Shown piece by piece: positions 54,984-64,000 of a stretch of 64,000 nt of DNA. A program made the position numbers and the translations under genes. Each line of letters opens with the position of its first letter. Position 1 is the first letter of the stretch. The notes under the pieces were generated by a model. It was not told the origin of the DNA. It made no database searches and saw only the letters and a program-made list of their open reading frames with translations. Source of the stretch: Budorcas taxicolor (lineage: Eukaryota; Chordata; Mammalia; Artiodactyla; Bovidae); assembly GCF_023091745.1 (NCBI RefSeq), contig NC_068926.1:49810001-49874000 (forward strand), written 5' to 3'.

Positions 54984-55458
54984 GTATTAAAAAGCAGAGA
55001 TATCACTTTGCCAACAAGGGTCTGTATAGTCAAAGCCAAGGTTTTTCCAGTTGTCATGTACGGATGTGAGAGTTGGACCATAAAGAAGACTCAGTGCCAA
55101 GAACTGATGCTTTGAACTGTGGTGCTGGAGAAGACCCTTGAGAGTCCCTTGGACTACAAGGAGATCAAACCTAAGGAAAATCAATCTTTAATATTCATTG
55201 GAAGGACTGATGCTGAAGCTGAAGCTCCAATACTTTGGTCACCTGATGTGAAGAGCTGACTCAGTGGAAAAGACCCTGATGCTGGGAAAGATTGAGGGCA
55301 GGAGAAGGGGATGACAGAGGATGAGATGGTTGGAGGGAATCATTGACTCAATGGACATGAGTTGGAGCAAACTCCAGGAGATAGTGAAGGACAGGGAAGC
55401 CTGGCAGTCCATGGGATCACAAAGAATCGACATGTCTTAGCAACTGAACAACAAGAAC
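54984..55458 (+). mobile_element. BovB 3' fragment with TSD
   Basis: Sense: GTATAGTCAAAGCCAAGG, GTCATGTACGGATGTGAGAG, AAGCTCCAATACTTTGGTCA, to TCTTAGCAACTGAACAACAA. TSD AGGCAAAAG at 54975-54983 and 55459-55467. Frame broken by several small deletions. Confidence 0.94.
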
Positions 55459-55467
55459 AGGCAAAAG

Positions 55468-55971
55468 TTGCAGAGCCAACGTGACTCAGCACAAACCACA
55501 GGGCACAAGGATCAGAGCTAAAGGAGTAGATCCAACATGGAGCCGGGTCTGCTCTCCTCTGTTACACTTAACAGTGAAAGAGGAAACAGAAGAGGGGTCA
55601 ATGTCACAGAGGGATTCGAAATGCTGCAGTACTTATTCTTGAGACAGAGGAAGGCACCATCAGCCAAGGAAATCGGGGGGCTCTAAAAGCTGGAAAACGT
55701 AAGAAACAGAATCTTCCCTGGAGCCTTGGAGAGAAACTAGCCTTTCCAACACCTTGATTTCACCCACAAAATGCCCCCTTTCAATTTCTGATTTCCAGAA
55801 CTGTAAGAGAATGAATTTGTTTTTTTAAACTGCTAAGTGTGTGTTACTTTGTTATAGCACCAAGAGACATCTAATGAACTCTGCATATTGGGGAAAATCA
55901 CAGGGAACTTGAGTTAGTTCAACTGCTTTAATTAGCTGTAGGTAGCCTGGAGCAAGCCACATACATTTTCT
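55468..55971. other. Mostly unassigned; LTR-like end
   Basis: 55790-55880 (AACTGTAAGAGAATGAATTT, GTTACTTTGTTATAGCACC) resembles the terminal part of old mammalian MaLR-type LTRs, a weak match. The rest is unassigned. Confidence 0.35.
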
Positions 55972-56460
55972 TTTTTTTTTAAAGGCATTTCTGTCTTTGG
56001 CCATATCGAGTCTTCCTTGTACCGAGCAGGATCTTTGTTGTGGCCTGCAGACGCTCTGGTCATGGTGCATGGGATTAGCTGCTCCTTAGCATGTGGGGCA
56101 ATGGCACCCACTCCAGTAGTCTTGCCTGGAAAATCCCATGGATGGAGGAGCCTGGTGGGCTGCAGTCCATGGGGTTGCAAAGAGTCGGACACGACTGAGC
56201 GACTTCACCTTCAATTTTCACTTTCATGCATTGGAGAAGGCAATGGCAACCCACTCCAGTATTCTTGCCTTGAGAATCCCAGGGATGGGGGAGCCTGGTG
56301 GGCTGCCATCTATGGGGTCGCACAGAGTCGGACATGACTGAAGCGACTTAGCAGCAGCAGCAGCAACAGCATGTGGGGATCTTAGCTCCCCAGTCAGGAA
56401 TTGAACCCACATTCCCTGCATTGCAAAGCAGATTCTTGCCACTGAACCACCAGAGTCCAT
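55972..56460 (-). mobile_element. tRNA-derived SINE split by BOV-A2
   Basis: Antisense. Left part to about 56098 (T-run, GTCTTCCTTGTACCGAGCAG). Right part from 56379 (GAATTGAACCCACATTCCC, reversed head to TGAACCACCAGAGTCC). The BOV-A2 at 56099-56367 with its TSD lies between. Confidence 0.88.
56099..56367 (+). mobile_element. BOV-A2 dimeric SINE with TSD
   Basis: Two BovA monomers in tandem, linked by TCACTTTCATGCATTGGAGA. The second ends TGAAGCGACTTAGCAGCAGC and an AGC-type repeat. TSD AGCATGTGGGG at 56088-56098 and 56368-56378. Confidence 0.96.
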
Positions 56461-56498
56461 GGTCAGGGTAGATTGGGACTTTAGGGACCATCTAAAAC

Positions 56499-56683
56499 CA
56501 GGTCAGCAACTATGGCCTGTGGGCTGCCCCTTGTCCTGCAAAGTCCACCTGCTAAAAATGTTTTTTCATTTTAAATGGATATAGAAATCCTTATATAATG
56601 TTCTTGATTTTGCCTTTTTGATCTGCACAGTGATTTACTATTTGATCCTTTACAGAAAAAAAGACATGTTAACCCTTGATCTA
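56499..56683. repeat. Diverged hAT-type DNA element
   Basis: CAGGTCAGCAACTATGGCC and, at the other end, TTTACTATTTGATCCTTTAC then AACCCTTG resemble a common mammalian hAT-Charlie family with the middle altered. Moderate-to-weak match. Confidence 0.4.
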
Positions 56684-57500
56684 GAAAAAGCAAACAACAA
56701 AACAAAGCAATATGAAAATAATGCCTCCCTTTGGACCCTCTGCATTGTTTAACTGGCGTCCAGCTACGCTGAGAACTAGGTCTTCCCATATTTTATTCCT
56801 AGTTGTTCTCAAGAGTCCACCTGAAGATACTTATGTGTGGGGAAATTGATAGGCTGTAATTTTCATAATTGATTTTTCGAAGGAGTAACAACCTAGAAAC
56901 CGCAGACCCAGTATCATCTTGGAATGTGTCACGGATCTTAGAACCATGGTGTATGCAATTAAAGATCCCTCAGCATGCTGTTCAGCCATGAAGTTAAGGA
57001 CACATTTTGTTTTCCAAATTTGCTTTCTGCTTCTCCAATACTTAAGAGCCCAATTTCCACCAGCAGAGATGAGTAACGACCCACCCCAACCTATTTGCTC
57101 TGTGTGGAGAAGAAAGATGATCAGACGTATTGATTTTCCTTCCCCCTTCTTGCTGCTAGAGACTGGAGGAAAGATGATCTTGTTTTCCTTGGATGCTTCT
57201 GGGCTTCAGATGAAGTAAATAATGTGCATCTCTGAGGAGGAACCATGAAGTTCCAAAATTAGTAAATATATTTGGGCAACTGCATACAGCTCTAGGTTTG
57301 GGGAGAGAAGCTTGGGAGTTTTCAACTAACAAAATGATCCTCAGGACAGACTCCTTACACATTTATAAAAAGCTAGAAAGAATGCTACCCAGTGTAGAAA
57401 AGATGTTTTGTGTAACTTGGAGCTTGTTTCATGTCTTAGTTGCCAAGAAAAAATCTTTATGTGTTTTCTCCATTATCTGCTTTATTTTTAAGTTTTTTAA
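56684..57500. other. Single-copy stretch
   Basis: About 820 bases. A 99-codon open frame at 56919-57218 shows no domain. Nothing else recognised. Confidence 0.45.
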
Positions 57501-57586
57501 AAAGTAGTTATTTATTTATTTGGCTAAGTAGGGTCTGAGTTATGGCATGTGGATTCTTCTCCCCTGGACCAACAGGGAAGTCCCCC
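57501..57586 (-). mobile_element. Internally deleted tRNA-derived SINE (86 bp)
   Basis: Antisense: TATTTATTTATTTGGCTAAG tail side joined within a few dozen bases to the reversed head CTGGACCAACAGGGAAGTCC. The middle of the SINE is missing. Confidence 0.83.
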
Positions 57587-57610
57587 TTCATTACCTGCTT
57601 TAAATCATTT

Positions 57611-58112
57611 TCAGTTAGTTCAGTTCAGTCACTCGGTCACGTCCAACTATTTGCAATCCCAGGGACTGCAGCACGCCAGGCTTCCCTGTCCATCACTAAC
57701 TCCCAGAGCTTACTCAAACTCATGTCCATCGAGTCCAGGATGCCATCCAACCATCTTATCCTCTGTTGTTCCCTTCTCCTCCTGCCTTCAATCTTTCCCA
57801 GCATCAGGGTCTTTTCAAATGAGTCAGTTCTTCACACCAGGTGGCCAAAGTATTGAAGTTTCAGCTTCAGCATCAGTCCTTCCAATGCATATTCAGGGTT
57901 GATTTCCTTTAGGATGGACTGGTTGGATCTCCTTGCAGTCCAAGGGACTCTCAATAGTCTTCTCCAACACCGCAGTTTAAAAGCATCAATTCTTCTGTGC
58001 TCAGCTTTCTTTATGGTCCAACTCTCACAACCATACATGACCACTGGAAAAAACATAACTTTGAGTAGATGGACCTTTGTTGGTCAAGTAATGTCTCTGC
58101 TTTTTAATAAGT
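57611..58112 (-). mobile_element. BovB 3' fragment (about 500 bp)
   Basis: Antisense: TTCAGTTCAGTCACTCGGTC tail side, CCATCACTAACTCCCAGAGC, GATGGACTGGTTGGATCTCC, CATACATGACCACTGG, to AATGTCTCTGCTTTTTAATA. Confidence 0.94.
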
Positions 58113-59664
58113 CATCTTTGGAGAGTGTAATTTATATACAATAACATGCACCAATTTTAAGTACAGTTGGATGATTTTGATGCCCCTGGGCCGGGGTCTT
58201 AGCGTGCAGACACGCCTTGTCCCTTTCCCTCCCACTGTAGACTGTACACAGTCACATTTATGAGAAAACACAGGGACCAAGGATAACCAAGAGAAACCCC
58301 CAAATCTATAGGTGATACTTGAGTTCTCTACTGACCAGATAGTGGGAGCCGTAGAGCCTTGGTTTACTATCTTGAGTTTGAATTCAATAAGGACTCAAGC
58401 AGCAACACCAAGCAATATCACCATTAAGAGTGACACTGCTTAATGTGGATAAAGCCATTGTACTAATTAATCTTCTTCTAGCACTAGAGTAATTAGTTTC
58501 AAATACCTTCCATTGAAGAGTACAACACCATGATCAATTATCCCTTAAAGACCATAAATTAAAATGTTGATCGGTGTTTTCTTCGGTGGCCAGCATTCAG
58601 TACAATCCACTGGGATAAAATTGGTTGTAAGAAGGCACAGTGAATCCAGGCTGGGTAACTGAACTCAAAGATAAACAAACATAAATTATTTTAGAAAGTT
58701 CTTCAATATTCCATCACCGGATTTCTTTTTTCCCCCTCCTGTTAGCTAGAAAATATTAGTTTTCACAGCATTTCTTTTTGCCATGACGTAACTACAAAGC
58801 TGGATTGTTGCATTTGTGCATATAATTTTATGTATAACTAAAATACTTTCAGTAGAGCTGATATACTTACTACATTATGTTATTGGAAAGGTCGAAGTTT
58901 ACTTTTCATTCTATTTCTTCTCTGATATATCTTCCATCTGTGGTCTTTGTTTTTTCTTTATTCCACTTGTTAGATTCTTTATCTATTAAAGACATCAACC
59001 AGGAGTTTATAGTCTATACCATATTTGAAAGCACGTAAAATTCCATCTTAACACAGATTTCATATTTAACCATATGGACATAATATGTCTTACAATGATT
59101 TTCCCCTAGTTGTAAATGCTCCACATTTTGAAATATATGACATTCCATTCCAAAACACGAGCACACTATTTGAGAATCAGGCCATCTGCGTACGATCAAG
59201 GATGTTCTCATTCACAAACCAGCTTGCTATTTGCACAGGGTAAATCCATCATGTCTCAAGGATGAGGAAAAAAATAAGACGCAAAGCATAAAGACAAAGC
59301 ACTGGAAGAGTACAAAATCAGATTACAGTCTTGCTTCCACCAGGGAGTAGCTCCATCTTCTTCATCCTGAAATTAGCCTGTGTGTCCTGAAGAGGGCGCA
59401 CGCACATTCCCCGGAAGTGCTGCCTCTTCACAGCACAGCTGTTACCAAGTTATCTAAAGTCTGGGATAAATGCTTCCGTCAGGGCTTCGCCTCCCTCTGT
59501 GAAGGGGTTCAACTTTCTCTTTCTCTGCCTCCTTATACTTTCGTGTCCTTGGTTAATCGCTCTGACTCCCCGTGTGGAGACCTGATCCAAGTGTTCTCAC
59601 CTCACCAGCTCAGTATTTCTCATCAATTAATTACCTAGCTCTTTCCCATAGGAATACATTGGTT
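58113..59664. other. Largely single-copy region
   Basis: About 1.55 kb. 58120-58180 (GTGTAATTTATATACAATAA, CACCAATTTTAAGTACAG) weakly resembles L1M 3' UTR. The rest holds nothing I recognise. Confidence 0.45.
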
Positions 59665-59804
59665 TTTTTAAAAAAATATTTATTTATTTATTTGTGGCGG
59701 CTCAGCAAGTCATGTAGGATCTTAGTTCTCTGATCAGGGATGGAATTCAAGGTCCCTGCAGTGGAAGTGCAGAGTCTTAATCGCTGGACCGCCAGGGAAG
59801 TCCC
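59665..59804 (-). mobile_element. tRNA-derived SINE, short form
   Basis: Antisense: TATTTATTTATTTATTTGTG tail side, CTCTGATCAGGGATGGAATT, ending GGACCGCCAGGGAAGTCCC. Confidence 0.89.
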
Positions 59805-59834
59805 AAGATTCCATTCTTCACCTTCAGCTGAAAC

Positions 59835-60089
59835 ATATTGTGAAAGTGTTAGTTGCTTAGTCATGTCCGACTCTTTGTGACCCCATGGACTGTAGCCCAC
59901 CAGGGTCCTCTGTCCATGGGATTCTCCAGGCAAGAATACTGGGGCGGGTTGCCATTTCCTTCTCCAGGCAAAAATACTGGAGTGGGTAGCCATTTCCTTC
60001 TCCAGGAGATCTTCCCGACCCAGGGATCAAACAAGGGTCTCCTGCATTGTAGGGAGACTCTTTACTAGCTAAGGCACCAGGGAAGCCAT
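59835..60089 (-). mobile_element. Bov-tA-type SINE with internal tandem duplication and TSD
   Basis: Antisense. A 38-bp unit starting CTCCAGGCAAGAATACTGG is tandemly duplicated (59924-59961 and 59962-59999), so the SINE is about 38 bases longer than normal. TSD CTTCAGCTGAAAC (59822-59834) and CTTTAGCTGAAAC (60090-60102). Confidence 0.94.
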
Positions 60090-60102
60090 CTTTAGCTGAA
60101 AC

Positions 60103-60670
60103 TCTTCCCCAAATCCACCTCAGCCCTTCTCCCAAAGGGGAGCCTACAACAGCACTGCATCACTGGTTTCTATTTATTTCAGGTGACTTGGTTTCTGTGC
60201 AAGATGTCATCAGCATCAGGAGGAGCTCTTGTCACTGGGGCCCCTCCAGAGAGATGCCTTCTTGATAGCCAAGGCATCTACACTCACCAGACTCAAGTCC
60301 AGCTGCCTCTTTGAATCACTTAATTTTTCTCATTAGAAGAATGCAGCCTCCTCCATGGTGGTTTCTTCACACCTTTTTCCCGTGAATATGTGAATTTTCC
60401 TTTGACACATTTTAATCTTAGTTTCTCTTTTGATTTTTCAGAAGGTGCCAAACTCCATTTAACTTTTTTACAAATCTTAGAAAAACATTTTAAATGAATA
60501 GGTGGAGGTTGGGGCAGTGCAACACAATGAAGTTAATTTCAGAGAAAGGATAACTATACTTAATTTTTCTTCTCTCTCCTGCCCCCTTTTTTTTTCCTTC
60601 AAGCTTTTATACATGCATTGCTGCAGTCTGGCTTCAAAGCAAATTAAAATTATTTTAGTGTACAAACTGC
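60103..60670. other. Single-copy stretch
   Basis: About 570 bases with a pyrimidine-rich run near 60565-60600. Nothing recognised. Confidence 0.45.
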
Positions 60671-60766
60671 CTGGAAAATCCCCAAAACTGGGGAGCCTGG
60701 TGGGCTGCCGTCTATAGGGTCGTGCAGAGTCGGACACAACTGAAGCGACTTAGCAGCAGCAGCAGT
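60671..60766 (+). mobile_element. BOV-A2 3' monomer fragment
   Basis: Sense: GGGGAGCCTGGTGGGCTGCC, GTCGTGCAGAGTCGGACACA, ACTTAGCAGCAGCAGCAG. About 96 bases, 5'-truncated. Confidence 0.9.
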
Positions 60767-60858
60767 GTACGGACAAAATGGGTAAGGGGTAAAATCTTCA
60801 TTTAAATATACTATGTTCTGTATGAAAAAAGCAGGAGTGAAAAATGATGAGCAGTTTT

Positions 60859-61102
60859 ATTTTATTTATTTTCAACTGCACTGGGTCTTCATTACTGTGT
60901 GCAGGCTTTCTCTGGTTGCAGCCAGCCAGGCTTTCTCTAGTTGTGGCCAGCCAGGGCTACTCTTCAATGTAGTGTACAGTAAGTGGGGTGCATAGACCTA
61001 GTTGCCCCGAGGCAAGTGGGATCTTCCTGGACCAGGGATCGAACCTATGTCCCCTGCATTGGCAGGTGGATTTGTAACCACTGGACCATCAAAGGAAGTC
61101 CC
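60859..61102 (-). mobile_element. CHR-type SINE with TSD and small internal duplication
   Basis: Antisense. The word CAGGCTTTCTCTGGTTGCAG is repeated as CAGGCTTTCTCTAGTTGTGG about 27 bases later. Reversed head CCCCTGCATTGGCAGGTGG. TSD TGATGAGCAGTTTT (60845-60858) and TGATGAGCAATTTT (61103-61116), 13 of 14. Confidence 0.93.
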
Positions 61103-61116
61103 TGATGAGCAATTTT

Positions 61117-62122
61117 TTTTAAGTACCACTAACCAAGATACCGTCCTCTTAAAATAGTGGTATAATTCAATTTATTTAAAATTATAGTTTCCTATCCCGT
61201 AGTATCACATGCTATTGCCCTTTAAGCTCTTTAAACAAATTTATCATTTATTAATAACTCAACCTAGATTATATCTCATCTTCACAGAAATAGAGTTTCC
61301 CTCTGGTCAATATGTTCAGCTCACATATCACCATTTCTCCACCTTATATTCTAGCAATGGCCACTTAAATGTGGTGGAAGGCATAGGAAAAAACTTCGAT
61401 TAAGCTCTGATCACATAAATGTTTCAGATGTTTATTATTTCTTTGCCTGCCGTGCACTTTCATTCTTTCTTAACTCCACTTACACAAGTCTCTCTTGGAG
61501 CATCTGTCCCACATTTTTTGCCAACCAACTTCACGACCCAATGGGGCGTCATCCATTCATGAAGTTTTCTCTCTGCCCTCAAGCTGCACTAACTACTTTT
61601 CCACCAAGCCCTGCCGTATATCCTTTATATAAGTCCTATTGTACATATCTCACTGTATAGTTCTGTATTTGTTTTCTTATTTACAACATAAGCTCCTTTC
61701 CACAATAATGCCATTCCTATAAATATCCCAAAGAACTCTTTATCAGACAAAAATGACAGAACTTTTTTTTCTGAAAGAATAATATAAACGTCCTTTTACA
61801 GTTATTTGCTTCAACTAATGTCCATATGTCAAATTAATGTTTCTTAAGACTCTTGAAGTAAAAAAAAAAAAGATCTTGAAAAATCTGGATTGGTTCTTCC
61901 CAGTAGCCTCCTTCCCCCAACTCTTCCCACCTTTTTTCTCTCCCTCCATACTATTGGCATGTTATGAAAACTGAATCAGTTGTTTTAAGCAACCAAATTC
62001 TGGATTTTTGTTTGCTTCTTTGTGGTTCATTTAACTTATTCTTTTTTGTCTTATATTTCCTGTAATTGGCAGTTGGCTCTAAAAACTCAATTAAATTCAT
62101 GGTCAACTATTTAGATAGGAAT
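61117..62122. other. Single-copy stretch
   Basis: About 1 kb, AT-rich, an A-run at 61860. Nothing recognised. Confidence 0.45.
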
Positions 62123-62131
62123 GTCTTAGAT

Positions 62132-62359
62132 GGGTTTCCCAGGTGGCTCAGTGAGTAAAGAATCTGCCTGCAATGCAAGAGACTCAAGAGACATGGGTTC
62201 AGTCCCTGGGTCGGGAATATTCCATGGAAGAGAACATGGCAACCCACTCCAGTATTTTTGCCTCGAGAATCCCATGGACAGAGAAGCCTGGCAGGCTACA
62301 GTCCATAGCGTTGCAAAGAGTCAGACACCACTGAAGTGACTGCGTATGAGCATGAGCAC
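62132..62359 (+). mobile_element. Bov-tA-type SINE with TSD
   Basis: Sense full-length (GGTTTCCCAGGTGGCTCAGT to CAGACACCACTGAAGTGACT). TSD GTCTTAGAT at 62123-62131 and 62360-62368. Confidence 0.95.
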
Positions 62360-62368
62360 GTCTTAGAT

Positions 62369-62700
62369 ATTGATGTACAATGGATTTAACCATACAGTTG
62401 TGACATGAATATGTTTTAAAAATGAGAAAAATTTTATAACTTACTTAGTCATCTATCCTTTCCTACCTTATAGAGAACATATTAGTATTTAGAGTATTTA
62501 TACTACAGATTTAGAAACATGTGATAAATGTTATAGATAGCATATACTTGATGCATGTTTACAATAAAGGATTTATACTGTATAATTTGATTATGCCCTT
62601 CTCACACAATATATTTTGGGTAAAATCCATGCTCCATATAGATTTCATTTTTTAAACTGCTGTATGTATTGCATTTTATTTACTATTTCTCAGTAAAATT
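62369..62700. other. AT-rich single-copy stretch
   Basis: About 330 bases, nothing recognised. Confidence 0.45.
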
Positions 62701-62853
62701 TTTTTTGTTTTTATTTAACTTTTAATTTTTTATTGAGGTATAGCTGATTAACAATGTTATGATATTTCAGGTGAACAGTGAAGGGACTCAGTCATACATA
62801 TACATATATCCATTCTCCCCCAAACTCCCCTCCCATCTATCAACGAAAATTCT
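62701..62853 (-). mobile_element. Short L1 3' end with TSD
   Basis: Antisense L1 terminus of about 150 bases: TTTATTGAGGTATAGCTGAT, CCATTCTCCCCCAAACTCCC. TSD AGTAAAATT at 62692-62700 and 62854-62862. Confidence 0.92.
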
Positions 62854-62862
62854 AGTAAAATT

Positions 62863-63894
62863 GTTTGTTTTTTCCTATGCTGCAATAACTACCTCATTAT
62901 GTGGGTGCAAAAAAAAAAAAAGCACACAAAAACCCAAAAAACAAACATAAGTTTCTTGAGGAAAGGTCTTACTTATTCCTGAATTCCCAGTTTCTACCAC
63001 TGTTCATGGGATATAATAAAATGTTTGCAATGAACTGAAGGGATTCATTAAACTCATTTTTAAAAGCCCTTTCATCTCTCATATTTTATTCTACCTGTTG
63101 GGTAAATGGTCAAAGAAGGACCCATTATTCTCAATTTAAGCTGTATGAAATGTCAGACTTGGGTCTCCAGCTCTATTTACAGTAGAGTCAGTAAAAATTT
63201 CTTATGATTTATGGAATCTGCTTAGCCCAGATGAACATAATTCATCACTTCAAGCCCAGGGAGCTCCATTCTTCTGCCAGATTTGGGAATCATGCCCCTG
63301 TGAACAGACAAAGACTATTTTCAAGTCTGGTAACTAACATTTCTTTCACCTCTGCAGTAACCTCTGGCTGAAGCACAGAAATTTTATTCCTGGATTGTAT
63401 GGACTGAAAAAGTAGGCTTTCCTGTATTTGCTGCAGGGGGAAGGGGGAAGGCATTGGGGGGAGGCTTTCTGGAAGAGTCAGAGTTTTTATCACCAGAAAC
63501 ACACACACTCTGAAATCTCAGTGACTTGAAATTGTAAAGGTTGACTCCTCATGCACATGTAATATCGTTCTGGCATCTTCTCTCTTGTAGCTGCACCACT
63601 CCAAGTGGTCCACCAGGTCCTTGCAGCAGGGGCAAGAGTGATAAATGGAGGAAACCCTGGATTTTCATACCTCTTCTCAGAAGCCATATATGTTACTTGC
63701 ATAGGGAGGCACGTTGATGTATTCAGGACACTGCCTGTCTCTGCTACATGTTCCCAGATATTTAAGACATTACCAAAGTCATCCTAACAGGTCATTTGGA
63801 ATCAATCACGTTTGGAGAAAAATCCCCCTTTCAGTTTTATGTGTTCTAGAATTCAGAATTCGGGAATTTAATTTTCCCTTCTCTATACAGTGCC
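62863..63894. other. Largely single-copy stretch
   Basis: About 1 kb with an A-run at 62910 and a G-rich patch at 63435-63463. 63505-63700 (GAAATCTCAGTGACTTGAAA, GTGGTCCACCAGGTCCTTGC) weakly resembles an ancient LTR-type repeat. No gene seen. Confidence 0.4.
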
Positions 63895-64000
63895 TTCCTG
63901 ATGCGAAGAACTGACTTGTTGGAAAAGACCCTGCTGCTGGGAAAGGTTGAAGGCAGGAGGAGAAGGGGACGACAGAGGATGAGATGGTTGGATGGTGTCA
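63895..64000 (+). mobile_element. BovB fragment running off the right edge
   Basis: Sense: CTGATGCGAAGAACTGACTT, GGCAGGAGGAGAAGGGGACG, GATGAGATGGTTGGATGG. The 3' end lies outside the window. Confidence 0.92.

Noticed and set aside
60747..60766. AGC repeats as a coding polyglutamine tract
   Set aside because: They are the normal tail of BOV-A2 SINEs, also seen at 56349-56370, with no surrounding reading frame.
3757..62359. tRNA genes suggested by tRNA-like heads (boxes such as GGTTCGATCCCTGG)
   Set aside because: All belong to tRNA-derived SINEs with attached bodies and tails. None folds as an isolated complete tRNA as far as I can judge by eye.
1..64000. CRISPR array, phage, operon or other prokaryotic system
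   Set aside because: No direct-repeat array with spacers, no dense coding. Repeat content is entirely mammalian.

Overview
The window is ordinary nuclear DNA from a ruminant, most likely a bovid (cattle, sheep, goat or a relative). The evidence is the repeat content. There are many copies of the BovB RTE-type LINE with its (ACTGA)n tail, tRNA-derived ruminant SINEs (Bov-tA type, the BOV-A2 dimer with its AGC tail, and longer CHR-type SINEs), and 5'-truncated L1 copies with the ruminant 3' UTR. Under these lie older mammalian repeats: L1M, MIR, MER20, hAT and Tigger-type DNA elements, and LTRs. Family names are from memory of consensus text, not a database search.

I see no intact protein-coding gene, tRNA, rRNA or CRISPR array. 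The only recognisable host-gene sequence is (i) a full-length processed RPS14 pseudogene (36942-37500), dead through a lost start codon and a frameshift and bounded by a perfect 13-bp target-site duplication (TSD), and (ii) one exon-like block resembling the DH-PH linker region of PREX1 (3118-3271), with a consensus 5' splice donor but an in-frame stop. All long reading frames belong to decayed BovB or L1 copies.

Layout. 1-4064: a BovB, a CHR SINE broken by a second BovB, and an L1 3' UTR split by the PREX1-like block. 4065-14933: mostly single-copy DNA with SINEs, probable LTRs (5.1, 6.4-7.2 and 13.6-14.0 kb) and L1 tails. 14934-21875: SINEs, a MER20, a MIR and long unique stretches. 21876-24277: an L1 interrupted by a 240-bp copy of sequence lying 1.5 kb downstream. 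29422-33492: an old antisense L1 carrying a tiny BovB, an LTR and two SINEs, followed by a younger L1. 34-41 kb: unique DNA, the RPS14 pseudogene, MER20 copies, an hAT element, a BovB and an unassigned block with an octamer-motif tandem repeat. 41.5-47.3 kb: dense L1 with a three-layer nest and a probable L1 3' transduction. 48-50 kb: unique. 50-58 kb: a Tigger-type element, L1M and a large BovB, plus smaller BovB and SINE copies. 58-64 kb: mostly unique with scattered SINEs and a BovB running off the end.

Nothing forms an operon or pathway. The biology here is insertion, nesting, patching and decay. The two most unusual signals are the non-L1 blocks sitting inside otherwise collinear L1 3' UTRs (3118-3983 and 22490-22729). 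Both look like template-derived patches rather than normal retrotransposition.
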